From positions 3,844,001 through 3,908,000 of the forward strand of contig NZ_CP149822.1 of the NCBI RefSeq assembly GCF_038396755.1: DNA of 64,000 nt. The letters are read 5' to 3'. The notes below the pieces were generated by a model. That model searched no databases. It was not told the origin of the DNA and saw nothing but the letters and a program-made list of their open reading frames with translations. Shown here piece by piece: positions 8,782 through 17,942 of the stretch. How positions within the stretch are numbered: the first letter of the stretch is position 1; each line of letters starts with the position of its first letter. The position numbers and the translations under genes are program-made. Source of the DNA: Chitinophaga pollutisoli (lineage in GTDB: Bacteria; Bacteroidota; Bacteroidia; Chitinophagales; Chitinophagaceae).

Positions 8782-10383
8782 ATGATTTTAATAGTTGATG
8801 ACAGGCCTGAGAATCTTTATTCCCTGCAACAACTTCTGGAACTGAATCATTTCAAAGTGGACACGGCCGCATCGGGAGAGGAAGCATTGCGGAAGATTTT
8901 GCGCAATACCTATTTCCTGATCATCCTCGATGTGCAGATGCCGGACATGGACGGGTTCGAAGTGGCAGAAGCGATAACAGGCTACAGCAAGTCGAAGGAC
9001 ATACCTATAATTTTTCTTTCCGCCGTTAGCGTGGAAAAGCGGTTCATTACCCGGGGATATTCCTCGGGCGGGCTCGATTATATCACCAAGCCCGTAGATC
9101 CGGAGATCCTGCTGCTGAAGGTGAGTACCTTTTACCGGCTGCACCAGCAAACGCGCGAGCTGCACGAAGCGCAGGAAGCGCTGCGGCAGGAGGTCATGGA
9201 AAGAAAACTGGCGCAGGAAGCGCTGTCGCACAGCCTCGATGAGCTGCGTTCCATCCTGGAATCCATCCAGCAGATCGCTTTCACGCTGGGGCCGGAAGGG
9301 AATATCGAATTCGTGAACCGTTACTGGCACCGTTACGCGGCGTCGCCCGATGCGTTGCCCGACACGCCGGAAGGGGAGCCCTCGGTCGCGGAATGCATCC
9401 GCAAAGCGATCGGCGCCGCGCAACAGGAAGTGTTCGAAGTGCGCATCAAGCCCCTCGGCGAAGGCGACTTCCGCTATCACCTGCTCAGCCTTACCCCCGT
9501 ATGGAAAGAAGGCGCCATCGGCAAGTGGGTCTGCATCTTCACTGACATCCACGAGCAAAAAATGATCAACCAGCTGCTCGAAAACCGCGTGGAAGAACGT
9601 ACCATGGAACTCCGCCAGGCCAACCGCGACCTCGAATACAGCAACCACGAACTGCAGCAGTTCGCTTACGTCGCCTCCCACGACCTGAAAGAGCCATTGC
9701 GCAAAATTCAGGTGTTCAGCAACCTCATCAGCAGCAAATTCGGGCCGGAAGTGCCCGAAGCCGAACATTACCTCAATAAGATCGTTTCCTCCGCCGCGCG
9801 CATGAACAGCCTCATCACCGACGTGCTGGAATATTCCAAAATATCCATCGGCGGGCAGTTCCGCCCCACCGACGTCAATACCATCCTCCGCGATATCCTC
9901 GACGATATGGAATTGCTCGTCAGGGAGAAAGGCGCGGTGATCCGGATCGAAGACATGCCGTTGCTCCACGCCATCCCTTCGCAGATAAGGCAGGTGTTCC
10001 AGAATATCCTCAGCAACGCGCTGAAGTTCTCGCGCAAAGGGATTTCTCCTGAAATCTCCGTGTCCGCCGAGCGGACCGGCGAAGTTTGCGCCAGCGGGGA
10101 ACTGCATCCCGAGGGGCCGTATTGCCGCATTACCGTCAGGGATAACGGCATAGGGTTCGACGAGCGATACCTCGATAAAATATTTGTCATCTTCCAGCGA
10201 CTGCACGGGCGGAACGAATTCGAAGGCACCGGCATCGGCCTGGCGATCGTCAAAAAAATCATAGATACGCACGGCGGACTGGTAACTGCATCCAGCAGGG
10301 AAGGAGAAGGGTCGTCCTTTACCATCGTGTTGCCCGTACATCAACATCAACTCGAAAACCATATACAAGACAGCGATACATGA
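8782..10383 (+). CDS. Receiver-PAS-histidine kinase
   Basis: A soluble 533-residue protein. An N-terminal receiver domain (about 1-120; D6/D7, phospho-acceptor D50, Lys in TKPVD) is followed by a coiled coil (about 125-160), a PAS-like segment (about 155-275), a second coiled coil and a kinase core with H-box SHDLKEPLRKI (His300), N-box ILSNALKFS and G-boxes DNGIGF and GTGIGLAIVKK. A receiver placed before the kinase suggests that phosphorylation of D50 tunes kinase output. Its stop overlaps the start of the next hybrid kinase by 4 bp (ATGA), so translation is coupled. No membrane segment is seen. Confidence 0.9.
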   Translation: MILIVDDRPENLYSLQQLLELNHFKVDTAASGEEALRKILRNTYFLIILDVQMPDMDGFEVAEAITGYSKSKDIPIIFLSAVSVEKRFITRGYSSGGLDYITKPVDPEILLLKVSTFYRLHQQTRELHEAQEALRQEVMERKLAQEALSHSLDELRSILESIQQIAFTLGPEGNIEFVNRYWHRYAASPDALPDTPEGEPSVAECIRKAIGAAQQEVFEVRIKPLGEGDFRYHLLSLTPVWKEGAIGKWVCIFTDIHEQKMINQLLENRVEERTMELRQANRDLEYSNHELQQFAYVASHDLKEPLRKIQVFSNLISSKFGPEVPEAEHYLNKIVSSAARMNSLITDVLEYSKISIGGQFRPTDVNTILRDILDDMELLVREKGAVIRIEDMPLLHAIPSQIRQVFQNILSNALKFSRKGISPEISVSAERTGEVCASGELHPEGPYCRITVRDNGIGFDERYLDKIFVIFQRLHGRNEFEGTGIGLAIVKKIIDTHGGLVTASSREGEGSSFTIVLPVHQHQLENHIQDSDT

Positions 10384-13300
10384 AATCCAACTTCCAGCGG
10401 AACCTCATCATCGGTTTCGGTTTCTCGCTTTTATTATTGATCGTCGGTTCGGCGGCTTCCATCATCAGTATCCGCAACCTCATTTCCACGGCCGGTTGGG
10501 TAGATCACACCAACCAGGTGATCCGTCATCTCGACGACGTATTATCCAACCTTAAAGATGCCGAAACGAGCCAGCGCGGTTTTCTCATCACTGGCGATAC
10601 CGATTTCCTGCTACCTTACCGCGGCGCGGAAGACAGCATCATGCGGCATATCCGCATGACCAAGGAGATGACGGCGGATAACGACCGCCAGCAGAAATCC
10701 GCGGAAGAGCTGACGCAGACCATCCGCCAGCGGCTCGCCGTGCTGAACAACAACGTCGATAAAAGGAAACGCGGGCACGAAATAACCCCGGAAGACATGG
10801 AGCGCGGAAAGGAACATATGGACCGGGCCAGGATGATCGTGGCTGAAATGAAGACGTCGGAGCAACGGCTGCTGCAGCAACGGACCAGCCGGATGAACGC
10901 CTTCGCCAGCACCACGCCGGTTTTTGTGCTGATCGCATCACTCGTGGCCATCATCATCACAATAATTTCTTTCCTGAAAGTCAACAGCGATTATAAGGAG
11001 CGCGTGGCATTGCAGGGAATTTTGGAGAAGAAAGACGAAGACATCACCCGCCGCATCCACATGACGCAAGAGGTGGCGGCCAAAATATCCAGCGGCGATT
11101 ATACCGCCCGCATTACCGACGAAGTAGACGACGGGCTTGGCCAGCTTACGGTATCGCTGAACCGGATGGCTGTTTCCCTCGAAAAATCTTTCACCGAGCT
11201 CTCCGACCGCGAATGGCTGCAATCGGGCGTGGCCGCGTTGAATGATGACATGATCGGTGAATACGAGCTGACGGAACTGGCGCGCCGCGTCCTGAATTAC
11301 GTGGTGCCCTATATCAACGGCAGCACCGGCGCCATTTACATTGCGGAAGAAGGCATGCGCCTGCGCCTCTGCGGAAGGCACGCGGCGGAAAAAGAGGGGC
11401 TGGAAGAAGTGCTGGCCTTCGGCGAAGGGCTCGCGGGGCAAAGCGCCCTCAGCCGCAGGACCATCTTATTGGAAGAAGTGCCGGAAGGTTTGATGCGCAT
11501 GCAGGTGAGCTGCGGCGCCATACAGCCGAAGTCCGTTATCGCCGTACCGCTGTACCATGAGCGTAAGGTGATGGGCGTGCTGGAACTCGCTTCGTTACGG
11601 AGTTTCACCGATAAAGAAAAAGCATTCTTAGAATCCGCCGTGCAGAATATCGGCACGGTCATCCATATCCTTGAAAACCGGAAACGCCTCCAGGAGCTGT
11701 TGGAGGAAACGCAGAGCCAGGCTGAGGAACTGCAAGCCCAGCATGGCGAACTCGAAAACGCCAACAGCGAACTGGAAGCGCAAACGGAAAAACTGCAGGC
11801 ATCCGAAGAAGAGCTGCGCACCCAACAGGAAGAACTGGTAGACGCCAATTCCCAACTGGAGGAAAGGGCGCGGCTGCTGGAAGAAACCAACCGCCTCGTC
11901 AAGGATTCCAACAAGGAAATTCAGCGCAAAGCCGAAGAACTGGCGCAAAGCACCAAGTATAAATCGGAGTTTCTGGCGAATATGTCGCATGAGCTGCGGA
12001 CACCGCTCAACTCGATCCTGCTGCTATCCCGGTTGATGGTGGAGAACAACGAGCGCAACCTTTCGCAGGAGCAGATCGAATACGCCCGCGTGATCCAGAA
12101 TTCGGGCAAGGGGCTGCTCATGCTCATCGACGAAATCCTGGACCTTTCCAAGATCGAAGCGGGCAAGATGGACCTCGTATATACCGAAGCAGGCGTGGAA
12201 GAAGTGGTGAAAGATATGCGTGCGTTGTTTGAACCGCTAGCGCGGGAGAAGGGCGTGGCCTTCGAATATGAAATCGCAGACGATGTACAGGGCGTTTTCG
12301 AGACGGACCGCCAGCGCCTCGACCAGGTGCTGCGCAACCTGCTCAGCAACGCCATCAAATTCACGAACGAAGGCACGGTGACGCTGCGGGCTTACCGTCC
12401 GTCGGAATATACCAACACCATTGCTTTCAGTGTGAAGGATACAGGTATCGGCATCGCGCCGGATAAGCTGGACGTGGTGTTTGAGGCTTTCCAGCAGGAA
12501 GATGGCTCCACGCGCCGGAGGTTCGGCGGAACGGGCCTGGGCCTTTCCATCAGCCGGGAACTGGCGCGCCTAATGGGCGGTGAGATCCGGTTGGTGAGCG
12601 AGCCGGACAAAGGCAGCGAATTTACCGTGCTGCTGCCGGTATCGTCGGGCGTTGGGAAGGTTGAGAAATTGTCCGCCTCCGAACTGATGCCCGCGAAGGA
12701 AAAAAGCGTTTACCGCCAGCGTTTCGTGAGCGACGCCATCCCCGTGGGCACGGTGGAAGACGATCGCGCCGCCATCCAGCCGGGAGATAAATGCATCCTT
12801 ATCGTGGAAGACGATCTCAACTTCGCCCGTTCGCTGCTCGAATTCACCCGCAGCAAGGGGTACAAGGGCATCGTGACGGTCCGCGGCGACGAGGCGCAAT
12901 CCCTCGCCGAACAATACATTCCCGCCGGTATCCTTCTCGATATCCAGCTGCCGGTGAAAGACGGGTGGGAAGTGATGGAAGACCTCAAGGGAAATTCCCT
13001 CACCCGGCATATCCCCGTCCACATCATGTCCGCCTTCCAGGCGCGGTTCAAAAGCCTGTCGAAAGGCGCGGTGGACTTCATCGACAAGCCCCTCACCATC
13101 GAAAAAATGGACGACATCTTCAGTAAGATTGAGTTCATGCTCAACCAGAACCCCCGTAAAGTGCTCATCGTGGAGGAAAACCTGCAACACGCGAAAGCGT
13201 TGGCGTACTTCCTCGAGAATTATAAAGTCAATACCGAAATCCGCGACACTATCAACGGCAGCCTCGAATCGCTGCACAAGCAGGAAGTCAACTGCGTGAT

Positions 13301-13964
13301 CCTCGACATGGGCGTTTCCCACGCACGATCCTACGACACGCTGGAGCAGGTGAAGCAGGAACCCGGGCTGGAGAACATCCCCATCATCGTGTTCACCGGC
13401 AAAAACCTCAGCCGGGAAGAGGAGTCGAAAATCCGTAGCTACGCCGATTCGGTGGTGGTGAAAGTCGCCAATTCGTACCAGCGGATTATGGACGAGGTTT
13501 CGCTTTTTCTCCACCTGGTGGAAGGCGAGAAGAAAGAAACGGAGCGCCCCGGCAACGGGCTCGGCAGGCTGGCGGAAGTGCTCCGCGGCAAAAATATCCT
13601 GCTGGCGGATGACGATGTGCGCAATATCTTCTCCCTCACCCGTGCGCTGGAAAGCTTCGGCATGAAAGTGATTTCAGCGACCGACGGCAGCGAAGCGCTA
13701 CAATTGCTGGAGAAACATAAAGAAGTAGATATCGTGCTAATGGATATGATGATGCCGGAGATGGATGGATACGAATCCACCCGCCGCATCAAAGCCAATC
13801 CCGCCACCAAACATCTTCCCGTGATCGCTGTAACAGCCAAGGCGATGAAAGGCGACCGTGAGAAGTGCATTGCCGCGGGCGCGTCGGATTATATCAGCAA
13901 ACCGGTGGATATCGATCAGTTGTTGTCCCTGCTGCGCGTATGGTTGTACGACGCGGGGAAGTAA
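10380..13964 (+). CDS. CHASE3-HAMP-GAF hybrid histidine kinase with three receiver domains
   Basis: 1194 residues. TM1 lies at about 10-30; a CHASE3-type periplasmic domain contains DAETSQRGFLITG; TM2 is at about 180-200; then HAMP, GAF (about 280-430), a long coiled coil (about 430-525), kinase core with His537 in SHELRTPLNSIL and G2 GTGLGLSISRE, and three receivers. Receiver 1 has D854 and receiver 3 has D1122 with normal surrounding residues. Receiver 2 keeps D976 but has Glu-Glu where the acidic pair is usually Asp-Asp and K-V instead of K-P, so it is probably impaired. It sits between the receiver-kinase at 8782 and CheR, implying a phosphorelay that also involves methylation-type signalling. 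Confidence 0.92.
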   Translation: MKSNFQRNLIIGFGFSLLLLIVGSAASIISIRNLISTAGWVDHTNQVIRHLDDVLSNLKDAETSQRGFLITGDTDFLLPYRGAEDSIMRHIRMTKEMTADNDRQQKSAEELTQTIRQRLAVLNNNVDKRKRGHEITPEDMERGKEHMDRARMIVAEMKTSEQRLLQQRTSRMNAFASTTPVFVLIASLVAIIITIISFLKVNSDYKERVALQGILEKKDEDITRRIHMTQEVAAKISSGDYTARITDEVDDGLGQLTVSLNRMAVSLEKSFTELSDREWLQSGVAALNDDMIGEYELTELARRVLNYVVPYINGSTGAIYIAEEGMRLRLCGRHAAEKEGLEEVLAFGEGLAGQSALSRRTILLEEVPEGLMRMQVSCGAIQPKSVIAVPLYHERKVMGVLELASLRSFTDKEKAFLESAVQNIGTVIHILENRKRLQELLEETQSQAEELQAQHGELENANSELEAQTEKLQASEEELRTQQEELVDANSQLEERARLLEETNRLVKDSNKEIQRKAEELAQSTKYKSEFLANMSHELRTPLNSILLLSRLMVENNERNLSQEQIEYARVIQNSGKGLLMLIDEILDLSKIEAGKMDLVYTEAGVEEVVKDMRALFEPLAREKGVAFEYEIADDVQGVFETDRQRLDQVLRNLLSNAIKFTNEGTVTLRAYRPSEYTNTIAFSVKDTGIGIAPDKLDVVFEAFQQEDGSTRRRFGGTGLGLSISRELARLMGGEIRLVSEPDKGSEFTVLLPVSSGVGKVEKLSASELMPAKEKSVYRQRFVSDAIPVGTVEDDRAAIQPGDKCILIVEDDLNFARSLLEFTRSKGYKGIVTVRGDEAQSLAEQYIPAGILLDIQLPVKDGWEVMEDLKGNSLTRHIPVHIMSAFQARFKSLSKGAVDFIDKPLTIEKMDDIFSKIEFMLNQNPRKVLIVEENLQHAKALAYFLENYKVNTEIRDTINGSLESLHKQEVNCVILDMGVSHARSYDTLEQVKQEPGLENIPIIVFTGKNLSREEESKIRSYADSVVVKVANSYQRIMDEVSLFLHLVEGEKKETERPGNGLGRLAEVLRGKNILLADDDVRNIFSLTRALESFGMKVISATDGSEALQLLEKHKEVDIVLMDMMMPEMDGYESTRRIKANPATKHLPVIAVTAKAMKGDREKCIAAGASDYISKPVDIDQLLSLLRVWLYDAGK

Positions 13965-13973
13965 AGTAGCAGT

Positions 13974-14798
13974 ATGCAGCAAGTAGAAATGAAGGACGAT
14001 TGGCTGGATGGGTTCCTCCGCGATGTGTTGGAAACACATGGGTATAATTTCGTCAATTACGCGCGCCCCTCCCTGAAACGGCGCCTCAACAGGCTCGTGG
14101 CGCTCGACCGCTTCAGCAGCCTCGATGCGTTCAAAGACAAAGTGCTGGGCGACGAAAACTATTTTCGGCATTTCGTGGAAGAGGTAACGGTAAACGTGAC
14201 GGAGATGTTCCGCGATCCCGGTTTTTACCAACTCCTGCGCAAGGAAGTGCTGCCCGCCATCGCACACGCGCCGCTGATCCGCATCTGGCACGCCGGATGT
14301 TCCACTGGCGAAGAAGTTTTCAGCATGGCCATCCTGCTGAAAGAAGCCGGGTTACTCCAACGGTCACTACTATACGCAACAGATATCAACCCGGCGGTGC
14401 TGGAAAAAGTACGAAAAGGAATTTTTCCCTTGCGGTTCATGAAGCAGTACTCGGAAAACTATATCCAGTCAGGCGGTTCCCAGGATTTCAGCCAATATTA
14501 TACGGCGAAGTACGACCTGGCGAAATTCGGCGAGGATCTTATCCGGAGGATGGTTATTTCCCCCCACAACCTGGCTACCGACCGGTCGTTCAACGAATTC
14601 CAGCTGATCTTGTGCCGGAATGTGCTCATCTATTTTGATAAAGACCTGCAAAACAAAGCGCTCCAGCTGTTCGACGACAGCCTTGAAACGGGGGGCTTCC
14701 TCGCTCTCGGCACAAAAGAAAGCCTGCGCTACTCCACCATAGCGGCGAAGTACAGGCAATTGCCGCAGCGGTTGCGGATCTGGAAGAAAATCAGTTGA
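13974..14798 (+). CDS. CheR-type protein methyltransferase
   Basis: 274 residues with the CheR layout: a small helical N-terminal domain (about 1-75) and an SAM-binding Rossmann domain with HAGCSTGEEVFSMAI (motif I, about 105-119), ATDINPAVL (motif II) and NVLIYFD. CheR enzymes transfer methyl groups from S-adenosylmethionine to glutamates of chemoreceptors or of similar coiled-coil sensors. No chemoreceptor, CheB, CheA or CheW gene lies in this window. The long coiled coil of the hybrid kinase 9 bp upstream is therefore a possible substrate, which is inference. An alternative start is the second Met at 13989. The 3' end overlaps the convergent receiver gene by 8 bp. Confidence 0.88.
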   Translation: MQQVEMKDDWLDGFLRDVLETHGYNFVNYARPSLKRRLNRLVALDRFSSLDAFKDKVLGDENYFRHFVEEVTVNVTEMFRDPGFYQLLRKEVLPAIAHAPLIRIWHAGCSTGEEVFSMAILLKEAGLLQRSLLYATDINPAVLEKVRKGIFPLRFMKQYSENYIQSGGSQDFSQYYTAKYDLAKFGEDLIRRMVISPHNLATDRSFNEFQLILCRNVLIYFDKDLQNKALQLFDDSLETGGFLALGTKESLRYSTIAAKYRQLPQRLRIWKKIS

Positions 14799-15177
14799 AA
14801 AAGCGGCGGAGAATTTCCTTCAGCGATGTAATGCTGTATTGCTTCACCACATAATCCGTGGCGCCCAGGGCCTTGGTATCCTGGATGTCTTTCGGGTCGG
14901 AAGAAGTAGAATAAATTACAACCGGAATACCCGAAAGGTGCGGCTGGCTGCGGATCGCGGCGAGGCAATCCTTGCCGGTCATACGCGGCATATTCAGGTC
15001 AAGGAAAATGAAGTTGGGTGTTTCATGCTCGCCGGACTTCAGTAATTGCAATCCTTCCACGCCATCGTCGGCAGAAAGGAAATGCACTTCTTCGTTTACA
15101 TCCTGTAACGCGAGTTTAAATATTTCCTGATCGTCCCTGTCATCATCAATCAAAAGGCAGCTTAATTTTTGCTTCAT
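14791..15177 (-). CDS. Single-domain response regulator
   Basis: 128 residues, a receiver domain only. It has an Asp-rich start (D11-D13), phospho-acceptor D60 in FLDLNMP, conserved Ser/Thr in YSTSS and Lys in VVKQY. Without an output domain it should act by phosphotransfer or by protein contact, like CheY or Rcp1-type receivers. It is convergent with cheR, the stop codons overlapping by 8 bp, so it is not in that operon but is a plausible acceptor for the kinases encoded there. Confidence 0.88.
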   Translation of the reverse strand: MKQKLSCLLIDDDRDDQEIFKLALQDVNEEVHFLSADDGVEGLQLLKSGEHETPNFIFLDLNMPRMTGKDCLAAIRSQPHLSGIPVVIYSTSSDPKDIQDTKALGATDYVVKQYSITSLKEILRRFFN

Positions 15178-15285
15178 CGTCAGGACGGGTTTTTGTCTTT
15201 TAGTGTTTGCAAATGTACTAAAAACCCGGCTAAAACAAGCATTTCAGGATATGGTTATCTTAGATGTTGCAACATGTAATAAGGT

Positions 15286-15316
15286 AAAAAAAGGCCGGAG
15301 ATCATCTCCGGCCTTT
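15286..15316 (-). terminator. Rho-independent terminator of the M3 peptidase gene
   Basis: An 11-bp stem (15290-15300 with 15306-15316) closes a 5-nt loop; on the minus strand it is followed by a run of T (15286-15292 read as A on the plus strand). It lies 14 bp after the peptidase stop codon. Confidence 0.8.
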
Positions 15317-15330
15317 CGTTAATTTATCAA

Positions 15331-17454
15331 TTAGTTTTCGAGGCCCCTGTTTTTCAGGAGGAACTTCACTTCCGGGGCGCGGGTGCGGAAAGCTTTGTAG
15401 AGGTCCATCGGTTCGGCGGTGCCACCTTTTTCCAGTACGTTCTTGCGGAACGATTGTGCGGTGGCGGGGTCGAAGATGTTACCTGTTTCCTTAAACGCCG
15501 CGAAAGCATCGCTGTCGAGCACTTCGGACCAGATGTAGCTGTAATATCCCGCGGAATAACCACCGGCGAAAATATGCTGGAAGTACGTGCTGCGGTAGCG
15601 CGGCGCGATCTGCGGGATGAGGCCGAGCTTGTCCATCTGTTGTTTTTCAAACTGCAGCGGATCGATTTTCGCGCCAGGCGCGAGGTTGTGGTACTGCATG
15701 TCGAGGATGGAAGCGGCGAGGTATTCCACCGTTACGAAGCCCTGGTTGAATTTAGAAGCATCGTCCATTTTCTTCACGAGGGATGCGGGCAGTTGTTCGC
15801 CGGTTTTGTAATGTTTGGCGTACATCTGCAGCACTTCGGGCTCAAACGCCCAGTGCTCCATGATTTGCGAGGGCAGCTCCACGAAGTCGCGGGGCACGGA
15901 AGTGCCGCTCAGCGTTTCATACCGCACGTTCGACAGCAAGCCATGCAAGGCGTGGCCGAATTCATGGAAGAATGTTTCCACCTCGTCGGGCGTGAGCAGC
16001 GCGGGCTCGTCGCCAGTGGGTTTGGTGAAGTTGCAGACGATAGACACCACCGGGGCTACACGCTTCCCTTTTTCGATCGCCTGTTTGCGATAAGATGTCA
16101 TCCAGGCGCCGCCGCGCTTGGACGTCCGCGGGAAGAAGTCCATATAAATCACGCCGATATGATCGCCGTTGGCTTCCTTCACTTCATACGCCACCACATC
16201 TTCCTGGTAAACGGGGATATCTTTCAGCGGCGAGAACGTAATGCCATACAGCTTTTTCGACACGGCGAAAATCCCTTCGCGCACGTTCTCCAGCTGGAAG
16301 TAGGGGCGCAGTTCTTCGGCGTCGTAGTTGTATTTTTCTTTCCGCACCTTGTCGGCATAATAGAACCAATCCCACGCTTCGAGCTGCTCGCCTTTGCCTT
16401 CGCGGTCCATTACTTTCTGCATTTCCACGGCTTCGTTTTTAGCCACCGGCAGGGCGGCTTCCCAGAGGCGGTTCAGCAGATCGTTGGCCTGGGCGGGCGT
16501 TTTGGCCATGTTTTCTTCCAGTACGAAGTCAGCGTGCGACGTGTAGCCGAGCATACCGGCTTTTTCGGCACGGAGGCTGGCCAGCTGACCGACGATAACC
16601 TTGTTGTCGCGCTCGTCGTTATTGTTGCAGCGGTTGATATACGCTTTGTACATTTTTTCGCGGAGCGGGCGGTTGGCGGAATACTGCAGGAAAGGCATCA
16701 CGCTGGCGTTGTGCAGGGTGAAGCGCCATTTCCCTTCTTTCCCGGCTTCTTTGGCGCTGATGGCAGCCGCCGTTTTGAGGGAAGCGGGCAACCCGGCCAG
16801 ATCGGCTTCGTTGTCCACGATCAGTTCGAACTGGTTGGTTTCGGCGAGGAGGTGCTGGCCGAATTTCACGGTCAGCAGCGATAATTCTTTATTGATTTCG
16901 CGCATACGTGCCTGTTTGGCGGCATCGAGATTGGCGCCGCTGCGCACGAAGGCTTTATAGGTTTTTTCGAGCAGGCGGTCCTGTTCCGGCGTCAGTTTGG
17001 CGGAAGCGCGCTTTTCGTATACCGTTTTCACACGGGAGAAAAGGGCGGGGTTCAGATAGATGTCGTCCGTGTTCTGCGCCATTTTCGGCGCGATCTGGCG
17101 CGAGATATTCTCCAGTTCCGGATTGGTGTTGGCCGATGTCAGGTTGAAGAAAACGGTGCCTACGTTGCGCAGCAACTCACCGCTTTTTTCCAGCGCGGCG
17201 ATGGTGTTTTCGAAAGTGGGTACGCTGCGCTGCATCGTGATCGCACCAATGCGCTGCTGCTGTTCCTTCATGCCCGCTTCGAAGGCCGGCATGAAGTGCG
17301 CGGGCTTGATTTCCGCGAACGGCGGCACTTTGAAGGTGGTGTTGTAGGCCTGCATGAACGGATTCTGTTCTGCGGGAGCCTGGGCCATGGTGGCGGTTCC
17401 TGTCGTCATACTCACTGCAATTATCAGGTTTCGGGTACGTTTAGATATGCTCAT
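15331..17454 (-). CDS. dcp: Secreted M3-family metallopeptidase (peptidyl-dipeptidase Dcp type)
   Basis: 707 residues with an N-terminal signal peptide ending near MAQA (residue 26), so it is exported, probably to the periplasm. The zinc motif is HEFGHALHG at residues 497-505 (both His bind zinc and Glu is the base); the third ligand should be the Glu of the FVELPSQ region. Length and the YSAGYYSYIWSEV C-terminal region fit the Dcp/oligopeptidase A branch of M3, which removes C-terminal dipeptides or cleaves short peptides. It is monocistronic with its own terminator; the 488-bp upstream region holds repeats described separately. Confidence 0.92.
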   Translation of the reverse strand: MSISKRTRNLIIAVSMTTGTATMAQAPAEQNPFMQAYNTTFKVPPFAEIKPAHFMPAFEAGMKEQQQRIGAITMQRSVPTFENTIAALEKSGELLRNVGTVFFNLTSANTNPELENISRQIAPKMAQNTDDIYLNPALFSRVKTVYEKRASAKLTPEQDRLLEKTYKAFVRSGANLDAAKQARMREINKELSLLTVKFGQHLLAETNQFELIVDNEADLAGLPASLKTAAAISAKEAGKEGKWRFTLHNASVMPFLQYSANRPLREKMYKAYINRCNNNDERDNKVIVGQLASLRAEKAGMLGYTSHADFVLEENMAKTPAQANDLLNRLWEAALPVAKNEAVEMQKVMDREGKGEQLEAWDWFYYADKVRKEKYNYDAEELRPYFQLENVREGIFAVSKKLYGITFSPLKDIPVYQEDVVAYEVKEANGDHIGVIYMDFFPRTSKRGGAWMTSYRKQAIEKGKRVAPVVSIVCNFTKPTGDEPALLTPDEVETFFHEFGHALHGLLSNVRYETLSGTSVPRDFVELPSQIMEHWAFEPEVLQMYAKHYKTGEQLPASLVKKMDDASKFNQGFVTVEYLAASILDMQYHNLAPGAKIDPLQFEKQQMDKLGLIPQIAPRYRSTYFQHIFAGGYSAGYYSYIWSEVLDSDAFAAFKETGNIFDPATAQSFRKNVLEKGGTAEPMDLYKAFRTRAPEVKFLLKNRGLEN

Positions 17455-17942
17455 GTTGTAACTAGTTGGCTAGTGGCTAAAATAAGGAAAAAAAGCCGAA
17501 GCCCCGCCGGACGGCACTTTCAAATGGATTAACGGTAAAAACGGCCGCCCTGCCGGAAGGCAGGGCGGAACCGCAGAAGCTTGGGGCGACAGGCCAACTT
17601 AGGCCTAATGGATGTTTGGGGCTACATGGATTTCCGGGGTCAGCTGGATGAAGAATAGCTTTTGAGGTTACCATATGGATGGGGCCAGGATGAATCTACC
17701 GTTAAACGGGCACCGGCCCTGATATGTTACTGGGGTTCGGTTGAAAACGGCCGCCCTGCACGTTTAAGCAGGACGAACCGTTGAATATTGGGGCTGAATG
17801 ATCTTTTTGAGGATCTCAAATGGATGCCGGGGCGCAATGGACTAAATAATTTTGGGGAACAACAGGATGTGCGGGGCTGGATGAATAAGTTTTGGGGAAT
17901 AATGGATGAGCGGGTCGTGGATGAAATGTTGCGGACATAAAA
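17455..17942. repeat. Non-coding region with duplicated hairpins and degenerate GGGG/TGGATG repeats
   Basis: No gene is seen here. The 16-bp string AAAACGGCCGCCCTGC occurs at 17538-17553 and again at 17744-17759. The first copy starts a perfect 10-bp stem (17545-17554 with 17559-17568) capped by a GGAA tetraloop; read on the minus strand it ends in T5. The second copy forms a weaker version. Between and after them GGGG recurs ten times, mostly next to variants of ATGGAT, at irregular spacings of about 18-58 bp. The dcp promoter must lie at the left end. Possible roles are downstream RNA of the lipoprotein gene at 17943 or eroded repeat units. Confidence 0.45.

Noticed and set aside
8788..10368. 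A 526-codon minus-strand frame opposite the receiver-kinase gene
   Set aside because: It is a shadow of a real gene whose motifs are intact on the plus strand.
15454..16884. A 476-codon plus-strand frame opposite the M3 peptidase gene
   Set aside because: The sense strand codes for a complete peptidase with HEFGH; the antisense product is rich in His, Val and Phe without domain features.
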